Assembly: GCA_938001945.1 (NCBI GenBank)
Contig: CALLBH010000051.1
Coordinates: 1-35,970, forward strand
Origin: an uncultured Robiginitomaculum sp.
GTDB lineage: Bacteria; Pseudomonadota; Alphaproteobacteria; Caulobacterales; Maricaulaceae
Direction of reading: 5' to 3'
DNA length: 35,970 nt
How positions within the stretch are numbered: the first letter of the stretch is position 1; each line of letters opens with the position of its first letter. The notes below the pieces were generated by a model. The model worked only from the letters and a program-made list of their open reading frames with translations, made no database searches and was not told the DNA's origin. Both the position numbers and the translations under genes were made by a program. Shown here piece after piece: positions 16,947 through 24,959 of the stretch.

Positions 16947-18443
16947 TTAAAGGTTCGAATTGTGGTTTTTGAAGATTTGAGCGGCTGGAAGAGGCGCGCC
17001 GTGGATATTATAAAGGCCGAAATGTTGTTGCTGTTTTCGCCGCCAAGGTCTGCGGCCAACTACGTCCGTGCTGACATGATCAAAGTCATTTAGCGTCCAG
17101 ACAAAAATACCATCAGCGCTGTCCAAACCGCTCAATTGCGTTTGCAGTCGCTGAGCTTGTTTTTTGGCGCTTTTGCCTTGGGTTGAAAATGGCGACCAGC
17201 GCGTCGTTCCAATTTCGGTAATCATCACGGGCTTTCCATTTGCTTTGGCTTTAACGTAGCTTAAGCGAGACGAAAGACCGTCAAGATCGCGGTAGTCGTG
17301 ATAACTGATGAAATCGATATTGGTCGTCATGGCGTCAACGGCGAGATAATCAGACCACCCTATAGTCAATTTGATATCCGGGTTTGCAGCGCGCGCGGAA
17401 TGGGCCATGACGCCAAGCCACGCCGTAACACTGTCCTGGCCCCAGTTCTCAAAATCTAAATCCGCTTGGTTCTTTAAATCAATTGCAAATAGAGCAGGGT
17501 GATCTCCAATTTGGCCGACGATGTCGTCAACATATTTTGCATCTTTGGCCCAATTGGACATCTGATATTGAGGACGTAAGTCAAACAACGTCACAACAAC
17601 CTTGATGTCATAATCTTCGCAGAAATTTAAAAATCTCATCAATCGTTCTTTAGATAAATCTTTGCTCTCTGCTGCTGTAAAGTCTGCATGATTGAGAAAT
17701 ATACGAACAGAATTTCCTCCAAGGTTCTTGATGAGAAGCAAATCTTTGAGAATTTCGTCCTCGGGGAATTCCGTCCAAAACTCATTCCACGGCGCGCTTG
17801 AGGGGTAGTAATTAATGCCGGATAATTTCCCGCTCAGTTCCAACGTCTCATCGTGATTTCGAATAGGAGTATTTGATGTTACTTCGGATGTTTTTTGCAC
17901 CCAGCCGCCCAGCGTAAACATAAAGCGGATGTTACGCGTTTGATGATCCGTGCTGAGTATGGAAATTGTTTCTGCGCTATTGTCGCGGCGTAACGTAATG
18001 CGCAGCGCCTCTTCGGTAAGGCTGATAATACGCATATCCCCATGCACAAAATTGGGAGTAACTTCCCGCGCAATTAGGATTGAATAATCGCAAAACTTGA
18101 ACTTTACAGTGCAAGATGATCCTGAAACGGCGTCGCCAGCTTGGTCAATATAAACAGGACGATCAAATGTAGTGTGCTGCTTTCTGTCGGAAGCTTCAAT
18201 GATGCGAATAAATGCAGCTTTGTCTTTGGCCGATAATTTTTTTTCATGAGCAATGTTGCCATCAATCCATGTTGTAATGTTGTCTTGTTTAGTTTTCGGA
18301 AGCGCATCAGTGAAATAGTCATAGGAAACCGCAGGGGTGCGAAGGTGTAGCGTAATGGCGGCTCCGCCAATCACTGCTACGCTAAGGATTCCTGCAAATA
18401 AGAGGCGCGGATCCACTAGGTTGGAATATCTTGATAGGTTCAT
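16947..18443 (-). CDS. Membrane-anchored GH-A-clan glycoside hydrolase-like protein, acid/base Glu replaced
   Basis: The 498-residue protein has an N-terminal membrane helix (about 13-33) and a large periplasmic part. After a beta-rich N-domain, residues 207-490 resemble the (beta/alpha)8 barrel of GH5/GH2-type enzymes: INYYPSSAPWNEFW, NSVRIFLNHADF, KVVVTLFDLR, ALFAIDLKNQADLDF, FISYHDYRD, KPVMITEIGTTRW and FVWTLNDFD. The nucleophile E410 (ITEIG) is present. The usual Asn-Glu acid/base pair reads N325-Q326 (codon CAA at 17468-17466). A single-base change from GAA would account for this, and ordinary retaining hydrolysis should be impaired. It may bind or remodel glycan rather than hydrolyse it. 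Its ATG overlaps the stop of the upstream gene. Confidence 0.82.
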   Translation of the reverse strand: MNLSRYSNLVDPRLLFAGILSVAVIGGAAITLHLRTPAVSYDYFTDALPKTKQDNITTWIDGNIAHEKKLSAKDKAAFIRIIEASDRKQHTTFDRPVYIDQAGDAVSGSSCTVKFKFCDYSILIAREVTPNFVHGDMRIISLTEEALRITLRRDNSAETISILSTDHQTRNIRFMFTLGGWVQKTSEVTSNTPIRNHDETLELSGKLSGINYYPSSAPWNEFWTEFPEDEILKDLLLIKNLGGNSVRIFLNHADFTAAESKDLSKERLMRFLNFCEDYDIKVVVTLFDLRPQYQMSNWAKDAKYVDDIVGQIGDHPALFAIDLKNQADLDFENWGQDSVTAWLGVMAHSARAANPDIKLTIGWSDYLAVDAMTTNIDFISYHDYRDLDGLSSRLSYVKAKANGKPVMITEIGTTRWSPFSTQGKSAKKQAQRLQTQLSGLDSADGIFVWTLNDFDHVSTDVVGRRPWRRKQQQHFGLYNIHGAPLPAAQIFKNHNSNL

Positions 18444-19138
18444 GACAAAAACCTTTTCGGACAGGTGCTGCTGTAGAGCGGTATTGATTGAGACTGCGTA
18501 GCTGCCGAAACGACGAGGCGAACATCATTAGGGCCAAGCTCTGCGCATTTTACATGCGTGAAAATTTGACCGGATACAATTTTCAGTTGGCGGCTCTTGC
18601 GAATGCCTTGATCTGTCTCGATAGTAAGTGTTGCGATATGCCCGCCCTCAATCAAATTTCCAAAACTATCTGTGAGCTCATTTGTCCGCAGCGTCATGCC
18701 ATCACCGGTCATGCGTCTGCGAAGTGTAAAGGGGGTAAGGTCCCCGCTTCCGATCAAAATTTCAACGGGCGCGGAGGCGATGTCGCCAAGATAAGCCGTA
18801 TAGGTCATGCGCCCGCGCCGCACAGGAGCCGAAAGGTCCATAACGGCTAGTCCATGAATTACGTCGAGTGTATATTGCTCTCCGTTTTGCTCGTTTTTGA
18901 CAGTTACAAATTTTGCATTTGAACTTGCGCCGTTTGCCGTCAATGTTTCAACGGCAATATATAGTGGCTTGCCGGGAAGAACCGATTGAGGGCCAATATA
19001 GAGATCGACGTTAGATGTCGCGCATTCCATTTTCAAAGCATCAGTATCATTTAAACAGGCACTACTTAATGTCTCCCCCAAGGCCGGGGCGGATAGGGTG
19101 AGGCATGTAAGGCCCGTAAATATGTATGTCTTTACCAC
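18440..19138 (-). CDS. Exported beta-rich hypothetical protein, first gene of the minus-strand glycan operon
   Basis: Not recognised. I start it at the GTG at 19138 because GGAGAA lies nine bases upstream and the resulting N-terminus, VVKTYIFTGL then TCLTLSAPALG, is a proper signal peptide. A longer version from a TTG at 19174 would put 12 polar residues before the signal. The mature protein (232 residues in all) is rich in beta-strand-like segments such as PLYIAVETL, YTLDVIHGLAVMDL and TYTAYLGDIASAPVEILIG, suggesting Ig-like domains. A few Cys are spread through it. It lies directly behind a strong -24/-12 promoter candidate and overlaps the glycosidase-like gene by four bases, so a periplasmic role with the glycan machinery is likely. 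Confidence 0.78.
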   Translation of the reverse strand: MVKTYIFTGLTCLTLSAPALGETLSSACLNDTDALKMECATSNVDLYIGPQSVLPGKPLYIAVETLTANGASSNAKFVTVKNEQNGEQYTLDVIHGLAVMDLSAPVRRGRMTYTAYLGDIASAPVEILIGSGDLTPFTLRRRMTGDGMTLRTNELTDSFGNLIEGGHIATLTIETDQGIRKSRQLKIVSGQIFTHVKCAELGPNDVRLVVSAATQSQSIPLYSSTCPKRFLS

Positions 19139-19169
19139 CGTGGCGTTCTCCAATTGCTGCTCAATAGGT

Positions 19170-19186
19170 TGCAATGGATGTGCCTG
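19170..19186 (-). promoter_or_regulatory. Sigma-54 (-24/-12) promoter candidate, minus strand
   Basis: On the minus strand the sequence CAGGCACATCCATTGCA has GGCAC and TTGCA with the GG-N10-GC spacing required by sigma-54 and only few mismatches to the consensus. Transcription would begin near 19159, about 20 bases before the GTG at 19138, leaving room for its GGAG ribosome site. The first half overlaps a 14-bp palindrome. Confidence 0.75.
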
Positions 19187-19196
19187 AAATTTCAGG
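19183..19196. repeat. Perfect 14-bp palindrome CCTGAAATTTCAGG
   Basis: The sequence equals its own reverse complement across all 14 bases. It lies between the divergent glycan operons and covers the -24 element of the minus-strand sigma-54 candidate. A dimeric repressor bound here would block that promoter; the protein is unknown. Confidence 0.55.
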
Positions 19197-19298
19197 GGAA
19201 AATTGGGGGGTATTTCTCAATATCGAAATATTTTCTTTGCAAATCGCAAATCAGTTTCGCGCTTTGCGACGAAAAACGGTAAAAATGATGCCAATTCA

Positions 19299-19315
19299 CT
19301 GGCCTATATTTTGCG
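19299..19315 (+). promoter_or_regulatory. Sigma-54 (-24/-12) promoter candidate, plus strand
   Basis: CTGGCCTATATTTTGCG contains TGGC and TTGC with exact GG-N10-GC spacing. The last base is G rather than A/T. The predicted start near 19326 gives a 15-base leader holding the GGAGG at 19331-19335 before the ATG at 19341, so promoter and gene start support each other. Confidence 0.65.
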
Positions 19316-19340
19316 AGGTATGAGCAAAATGGAGGACCAC

Positions 19341-20489
19341 ATGTTGGCACAACAAAACGAAATTAATACAGCCCTCAAATCTTGGGAGCTCGAAAAAACA
19401 GCAATCGTAATTCCGTGTTATAACGAAGCCAGACGGTTGCCGTTAGACGCATTTCTAAATCTAACCCGAGAGCGAGATGATATACGCCTCGTTTTTGTTG
19501 ATGACGGGTCTAAGGACGAAACCATCAGTTTATTGTGCGGCGCCATGGCCGCTTTGCCTGATAAAGTTGACGTCCTGCTCATGAAACAAAATGGTGGAAA
19601 AGCGGAAGCTGTACGCCAAGGCCTTAAATACGCTTCTGGACGCGGGCATAAATATGTCGCCTTTTTAGATGCTGATTTAGCAACCCCAATGGATGCCGTT
19701 CTGGACTTTGCCTCAGTGGCGGATCGCATGGATGAAATTGATGTTGTTTTTGGCTCTCGCAAGGGTGGTTTGGGGCATAAGGTTCACCGAGACTTTAGCC
19801 GCAAAATCATTTCTCTTGTTTGTGCGACGATGGGACGTTTGGCGACGGGTTTGCCAATCCAAGATACGCAATGCGGTGCTAAATTATTCAGAAACACGCC
19901 GCAATTTCGGCGAAGCCTGACACGTGCCTTTTCTGCGGGTTGGCTCTTTGATGTAGAGCTATTCTTACGTGTTTCTCATCCTGACCGTAAAAGGCGCGAT
20001 AATTTCTTTGAGTTTCCAGTAATTGAATGGACAGAAATTCCAGGTTCAAAAATAAAATCTTCTGATGTTCTTAAAAGCGGCTTTAAAATGCTTGCCCTGA
20101 TTTTCAATCAATGGCGAATTCGCGATCGATATTTCAAGAAATCCAGTCAAGACGAAATCGAGGGCTTTCAAACGCTGCGTTGTGGTGAAAACTTAACCAA
20201 GCAAATCTTAGATGAACTTTCAGATCATATTGATCACCAAGTAGATGGGCTAATTTTGGACCTTTCAAAGGTAAAAGTCCTTGCGCCTTCAATATTTACC
20301 ACATTAATCAAAACATGCGATGATATTGAACGCAGCGGTTTGAAGCTCAAAGTATGGCTGCCCCACGATGATCATATTGCGCAAACAGCGCTTCAGACAG
20401 GATTTGCGTCGTTATTTGAGTGCGTTAGAGTATCTGCGCGCCCCGAAATAATGCCAAATCACGACCGCTTTGATATGGTCGAGGTATAA
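19341..20489 (+). CDS. GT2 glycosyltransferase (dolichyl/polyprenyl-phosphate sugar synthase-like) fused to a STAS-like domain
   Basis: The ATG at 19341 has GGAGG five bases upstream; earlier in-frame starts at 19203 (TTG) and 19320 lie upstream of the predicted transcript or lack a proper ribosome site. The product has 382 residues. Residues 20-262 are a GT-A domain: AIVIPCYNEARRLP, VFVDDGSKDET, KQNGGKAEAVRQG, the metal motif FLDADLATP, FGSRKGG and AGWLFDVELFLR. These resemble DPM/DPG synthases that charge a polyprenyl phosphate with a sugar. Residues 275-366 look like a STAS fold: GLILDLSKVKVLAPSIFTTL parallels the beta-strand and phospho-Ser loop of anti-sigma-factor antagonists, with S317 at the equivalent serine. 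The activated sugar could feed the GT-C protein two genes downstream. The STAS assignment is by pattern only. Confidence 0.83.
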   Translation: MLAQQNEINTALKSWELEKTAIVIPCYNEARRLPLDAFLNLTRERDDIRLVFVDDGSKDETISLLCGAMAALPDKVDVLLMKQNGGKAEAVRQGLKYASGRGHKYVAFLDADLATPMDAVLDFASVADRMDEIDVVFGSRKGGLGHKVHRDFSRKIISLVCATMGRLATGLPIQDTQCGAKLFRNTPQFRRSLTRAFSAGWLFDVELFLRVSHPDRKRRDNFFEFPVIEWTEIPGSKIKSSDVLKSGFKMLALIFNQWRIRDRYFKKSSQDEIEGFQTLRCGENLTKQILDELSDHIDHQVDGLILDLSKVKVLAPSIFTTLIKTCDDIERSGLKLKVWLPHDDHIAQTALQTGFASLFECVRVSARPEIMPNHDRFDMVEV

Positions 20490-20492
20490 GTC

Positions 20493-21773
20493 ATGATTGC
20501 TTCAACCCTCAAATCCAAATGGGCAAGTTTTGATTTTTTAGGCCCTGCGGCAATACTGTTCCTCTCGGTCAATATTGCCAATGTTGCAAATCTATTATTC
20601 AATATGTTGTTTGCGCGGCTTATGACGCCAGCCCAATTTGCCGATTTAACGCTATTGTTGACGATTAAACTCGGTATTCTGTCACTCTTTACAGCAATTC
20701 AATTTGCCGTTTCGGAAATTGCCGCGTCGCAACCTAATGAAACGGCGGCAAAGACATTTGCAGCGCGTCTATCTCGCGCAAGTTTTAAATATTCTCTGCC
20801 ACTCTGTTTTCTAATGCTGGTCTGCGTCGAAAGTCTCTGCCAGACCTTTAATCTTGCAGACTGGAAAGCCGTTGCAATTTTATGCGCGGCGATCCCTTTA
20901 TTTCTTCCTATGGTAATTTATCGGGGTCTTGCGCAAGGCCGCATTGATGTAAAGAAAATGGTCGGCTCTGTTCAGAGTGAGTGGATTATTCGTCTTGCAG
21001 GCTGCTGGATTCTTTACCAAGCGGGTTTTGGACTGCTGGGTATCGCAGTCGCTTTGGTTTTATCCATCATCGCTGCATTTGTGTTTGCATTAGACAAAGA
21101 TGATATGGCCTGCCTTGTAGCCTCAAAGCCAGTAATGGGTGCTAAGCATCGTTCGTTATTGCTTACGAGCCTTCCTTATGGCGTTCTGTGTTTCGCCCAA
21201 ATTATCGCGTTGGACAGCGATATCCTCATTGCAAAAGCGATGTTTGATAACGATTCAGCGGGCATTGCCGCGGGTATTATGTTGATCCAGCGTATCTTCT
21301 TTTTCGCATTTTTATCATTTGCGATGATTTTACAACCGATTGTTAGCGCAAAAACGGATGCGGCCCATCAATTTAAGAGTCTTTGGGTTCTTCTCAGTTG
21401 CGTCGCATTTATATCTGTCTGCGGTATCGGCGTTATGGCCCTCATGCCGGATTTGTTTGTCATGATCTTTTTGGGCGAACAATATGCAGCGGCGGGGACA
21501 TATGTCGTTTTAGCCGGATGTATCGGCGCAAGCTTTACGATCGCGCATTTATGTACGGTGTTTTTGATCGCAAAAGGCCGGTCCTACGCTCCTCTTTTAC
21601 TGCTGATCTTTGTAACCCTACATATTTGCTCAAATTTAACCGCGTTTAATACAATGTTGGATTATAATCTGGGCGAGTACCTGTCCATAAAGGCTGTAAT
21701 TGTCGGTTTTGGGGCGCTGAGTGTTGCGTCCTACACATTTTGGGATGCGCTAAGGATGAAACGGACTGCATGA
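20493..21773 (+). CDS. Oligosaccharide flippase-like multi-span membrane protein (MOP/Wzx superfamily)
   Basis: The 426-residue protein has roughly 12 hydrophobic segments. The early motif NVANLLFNMLFARLMTPAQFADL is typical of polysaccharide flippases of the MOP superfamily, as is the general spacing with short polar loops. Such proteins move lipid-linked sugars, or sometimes assist a glycan synthase, across the inner membrane. The ATG at 20493 follows the GT2-STAS stop by three bases and uses GAGGT at 20481-20485. The downstream gene overlaps by four bases, so the three genes are one transcript. The substrate is unknown. Confidence 0.85.
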   Translation: MIASTLKSKWASFDFLGPAAILFLSVNIANVANLLFNMLFARLMTPAQFADLTLLLTIKLGILSLFTAIQFAVSEIAASQPNETAAKTFAARLSRASFKYSLPLCFLMLVCVESLCQTFNLADWKAVAILCAAIPLFLPMVIYRGLAQGRIDVKKMVGSVQSEWIIRLAGCWILYQAGFGLLGIAVALVLSIIAAFVFALDKDDMACLVASKPVMGAKHRSLLLTSLPYGVLCFAQIIALDSDILIAKAMFDNDSAGIAAGIMLIQRIFFFAFLSFAMILQPIVSAKTDAAHQFKSLWVLLSCVAFISVCGIGVMALMPDLFVMIFLGEQYAAAGTYVVLAGCIGASFTIAHLCTVFLIAKGRSYAPLLLLIFVTLHICSNLTAFNTMLDYNLGEYLSIKAVIVGFGALSVASYTFWDALRMKRTA

Positions 21774-24700
21774 TCGTTAAGCCTAAAAATTGGGTGTATC
21801 TCTCAATCCTCCTTGCAATTGTTTTGCACGGAGCTTTGCTGCCGTTCACTTATGGGCAAACTTATGACGCTTATATCCACATGTTCTTTGGCAACCACTA
21901 TTTTGAAAGTTGGTTCGACCCATGGGAAACAAAATGGTATACGGGATTTACTGTCACGGCATACCCGCCCGGCAGTCATCAACTCATCGGGCTTCTTCTA
22001 AATTTCGTAGATATGCAGACGGCTTTCATACTTGTGATGGTCTTGGCCGTGACGTTGTTGGTGATTGGCGTTTACAGATTTAGTCGGATTTGGGTGAGCG
22101 ACAAAGCGGCGGCTTTTGCGACAATCTTAGCGGCTTTTGCATCGGGTATATCTGAAACAATACATGTGTTCGGGCAATTGCCGACGATTTTATCAATCGG
22201 TCTGTTTTTAAATGCCTTACCGCATATGGCCGGGTGGATAGAGCGTGGTAAGAAAACCGATCTGGCTCTTGCTCTGATTTTTACAGCCGGAGCGACGTCG
22301 GTTCACCATGTCACGCCATTATTTGGCACTGTGTTCTTTGTTGCGCCCATTGGAGTTGCTGCATGGGTATCGAATTTAAAACGTAACCCACTCCAAACGG
22401 ATGTCCATACGACGCTTCTAAAAAAGGGCCTGCGCCTCAGCATCGCGCCGGCGAGAGGCGTTGTGCTTGGCCTGATGATGCTTGGTTTACTCGTATCGAT
22501 TGTTTTTCCTTATTGGCACTGGTCAATCACAGATCCGATCACACAGGTAAATATCGGTCATGGTAGCCGCGAGAGCTTTATTGAAAAACCTAATCTTGGG
22601 CTGATGTTTTTTGTTATTCCCTGGGGCTTACTCATTGGAGTTTTGCCTTATGTTATTTTGAAATTGAAAAGTCCGTTATGGCCCCTATGTGTGTCCGTCA
22701 TTGTCGCATTTATTTTAGGAACTGGCGGCACAACGCCCATACCCAAAATGGTTCTCGGGCCTGCCTTTGGAATTTTGACGCTCGACCGTTTCACATTTTG
22801 GGGAACCTTGCTAATCCTTCCATTCGCTGGACTGCTTATACACAGTATGGTCTCGGGCCGGTTCCGAATTTATATTGATGCCGCCTTTGGGAAGGTCATT
22901 GGCCGAGTTGGGCTTGTATCACTGATGGTCTGCTATGGCGTTCTGCCTTTGCTGATTGCGGCAATGCCAACAGTAAGGCCAATGCAACCGGACTTCGTTG
23001 AACCCGCACCAATGGTCAAATTTATGGAGGAGGATAACCATTCCAGATGGCGTTATCTTACATTAGGGTTTGGGGATCAATTCGCCTATCACAGCGCCCT
23101 AATCAATGCGGAGTCCGTAGACGGAAATTATCATTCTGCCCGTCGTCTTCCAGCCCTAACAAATTATAATGTAGAGCGGCTTGAGAATTCAAAATTTGCT
23201 GGCGTGCCGGGTTTGGCTTCACTCAATCAATTTTTGACTAACGCTGATAAGTTCCATCTGAAATTCATCTTCTCCAATGATGAATATTATGATCCGCTTT
23301 TGCATTATACAGGATGGAATAAAGTGACCCGTCTTGGAAATGGTATCATGGTGTGGGAGAAGCAAAATATCTCGCCTCTGCCGGATATCCGTGCGCGCAG
23401 AACCATGCCGCGTTATCAGGTATTAATGTGGGGCATAATTCCAATTAGCGCGCTTGCTCTGGTCGGAATCACACTCATTATTCTAACGACCACAGGCCAG
23501 CTCATTTCGGCTAAACGACAGGGCTTTGTGAGCGACGCGATAAAGTCACCAGATGTACCCCTAAAAAGTCTCGCTCTTTTGTGGGTAAGAATCGTTCCGC
23601 TTATTTTAGGCAGCTTAATTCTATTTTTTAGCAGTCGGGCCTTGGTTAGTCACGCTGCGCCTGAGCCACCGGAGCAGGTAATACGAGATTACTATTTACA
23701 TCTTTCATTTCGTGAAATGAGCGCAGCGTATGACTTACTAATTCCCAAAGAGAATTTCACCTATGATAATTTCCTTCGCGAGCAGCGCCTAACGGGTGGT
23801 TTAGTGCCGTCCTATGGCAGCCTAAAATCTGCTGAGACGGTTACTTCAAAATTGGATGAGAACACGTTGTCTACGCAAACGGCTTTGACCTATTTGACAT
23901 CTATCGGTTTGAAACAGGTTGATGTTGAGCATCGACTTGTTAGAGACGCTTCCGGTCAATGGAAGATGAACCATATCCCCAAAGTCAGCCAGTTTTCCAA
24001 AGACATGGTTATGCGAGTGACGAATGTTCAAACCAGCGACCTTACCGGACGGAACATCATTGAGCCGAATAGGGAGGCTGCGGCGATGCTTCAAAGGCCT
24101 GACGTGAATGTGTCGGAAAGCTACCTCATTCAAAAGAATGGACGTCTCTATGTGACGGGCCGCTTACTGAACAGGTCGAATTTTCCTGCTTGTGTTAAAG
24201 TTAGTGCCGATGCGATTGGAGAAGACGGAGATGTTTTAATGACGCAAAGCTCTGGCGTGTTAGGGGCGCATAGACTTCTTCCCGGCGAAAGCTCTCCATT
24301 TGTTATTCGGTTTGAAGGTTTTATGAAAATCGGAGATGCGTCATTTGATACCGCGCATGATCCGACATTATTCAGTTTGCCTGAATTTACCGAGAAGCCT
24401 AAGCGTGCTAATCTCAACGTAGAAACGACGGTATGTTCAGCGGATATATATAAGAACATTGAGGTGTCTGATCCGAGCGTTACGGATGGCATTATAAGTC
24501 TAACAGTGACGAATAACGGGCACCTTCCTGTCAGCACATTGCAGCTAAAACTATCTATGCGCCAAGTCGAAAAGGCGGGTTTGTGGATTGAGCCCTCATA
24601 TTTGCAATTCAATCTTAGGCCGGGTGAAACGCGTAAGGTCAACTTTGCAGCGCCCGTCTCTGATTTTGATATTCACGGCACAATTACTGAAGCACGGATC

Positions 24701-24814
24701 AATGGCCAAATGCGTGGCGTCTCTGGTATTCAGAGCCAGGGCTTACCGGTGATAGGGCCTGATTACGTTGTGAATGTCGACTATGATGCTATGGTTTATC
24801 AACAAAAAGAATAA
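21770..24814 (+). CDS. Large GT-C-like polytopic membrane protein with periplasmic C-terminal domains
   Basis: I start at the ATG at 21770, which overlaps the flippase stop (ATGA). A TTG ten codons upstream lies inside the flippase gene. The 1014-residue protein has about a dozen membrane helices in residues 1-610. An early periplasmic loop TYGQTYDAYIHMFFG carries the acidic residue and His expected of GT-C glycosyltransferases, and GFTVTAYPPGSHQ resembles 6-pyruvoyl-tetrahydropterin-synthase-related membrane proteins. Two more helices near 537-560 and 605-628 precede a soluble part. Within it, about 640-745 resembles an NTF2-like domain (IRDYYLHLSFREMSAAYDLL) and about 780-860 an FxLYD/Ig-like domain (GRLYVTGRLLNRSNFP), followed by another beta-rich domain. 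It probably uses a polyprenyl-linked sugar in the periplasm. Confidence 0.75.
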   Translation: MIVKPKNWVYLSILLAIVLHGALLPFTYGQTYDAYIHMFFGNHYFESWFDPWETKWYTGFTVTAYPPGSHQLIGLLLNFVDMQTAFILVMVLAVTLLVIGVYRFSRIWVSDKAAAFATILAAFASGISETIHVFGQLPTILSIGLFLNALPHMAGWIERGKKTDLALALIFTAGATSVHHVTPLFGTVFFVAPIGVAAWVSNLKRNPLQTDVHTTLLKKGLRLSIAPARGVVLGLMMLGLLVSIVFPYWHWSITDPITQVNIGHGSRESFIEKPNLGLMFFVIPWGLLIGVLPYVILKLKSPLWPLCVSVIVAFILGTGGTTPIPKMVLGPAFGILTLDRFTFWGTLLILPFAGLLIHSMVSGRFRIYIDAAFGKVIGRVGLVSLMVCYGVLPLLIAAMPTVRPMQPDFVEPAPMVKFMEEDNHSRWRYLTLGFGDQFAYHSALINAESVDGNYHSARRLPALTNYNVERLENSKFAGVPGLASLNQFLTNADKFHLKFIFSNDEYYDPLLHYTGWNKVTRLGNGIMVWEKQNISPLPDIRARRTMPRYQVLMWGIIPISALALVGITLIILTTTGQLISAKRQGFVSDAIKSPDVPLKSLALLWVRIVPLILGSLILFFSSRALVSHAAPEPPEQVIRDYYLHLSFREMSAAYDLLIPKENFTYDNFLREQRLTGGLVPSYGSLKSAETVTSKLDENTLSTQTALTYLTSIGLKQVDVEHRLVRDASGQWKMNHIPKVSQFSKDMVMRVTNVQTSDLTGRNIIEPNREAAAMLQRPDVNVSESYLIQKNGRLYVTGRLLNRSNFPACVKVSADAIGEDGDVLMTQSSGVLGAHRLLPGESSPFVIRFEGFMKIGDASFDTAHDPTLFSLPEFTEKPKRANLNVETTVCSADIYKNIEVSDPSVTDGIISLTVTNNGHLPVSTLQLKLSMRQVEKAGLWIEPSYLQFNLRPGETRKVNFAAPVSDFDIHGTITEARINGQMRGVSGIQSQGLPVIGPDYVVNVDYDAMVYQQKE

Positions 24815-24815
24815 A

Positions 24816-24836
24816 CGAATTGCGTTATGCAATTCG
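24816..24836 (+). terminator. Hairpin after the GT-C gene (possible weak terminator)
   Basis: CGAATTGC and GCAATTCG form a perfect 8-bp stem with a GTTAT loop, beginning one base after the TAA. No T-run follows, so it may be an RNA-stabilising or partial-termination hairpin rather than a strong terminator. Confidence 0.45.
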
Positions 24837-24856
24837 ACATTCGCATTTTGCAAATA

Positions 24857-24882
24857 TTAGTCTGAATTAGTGATCAATTAAC
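24857..24882 (+). promoter_or_regulatory. Phased TTAR half-sites, including a CtrA-like TTAG-N7-TTAAC box
   Basis: TTAG, TTAG and TTAAC start at 24857, 24867 and 24878, about one helical turn apart. The second and third form TTAG-N7-TTAAC, one mismatch from the CtrA consensus TTAA-N7-TTAAC. They lie about 35 bp upstream of the sigma-54 -24 element and could bind CtrA or the linked activator. Confidence 0.35.
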
Positions 24883-24914
24883 CATCTAAGCCATTGTTTT
24901 TATTGAAGGGCTGA

Positions 24915-24931
24915 CTGGTCTTTACCTTGCA
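24915..24931 (+). promoter_or_regulatory. Sigma-54 (-24/-12) promoter candidate before the TolC-like gene
   Basis: CTGGTCTTTACCTTGCA has CTGG and TTGCA with exact GG-N10-GC spacing, though the middle of the -24 box is poor. The predicted start near 24942 gives a short leader with AAGGTG before the ATG at 24960. Confidence 0.6.
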
Positions 24932-24959
24932 TTGTTTAAGGCAAATGAAAGGTGACATT

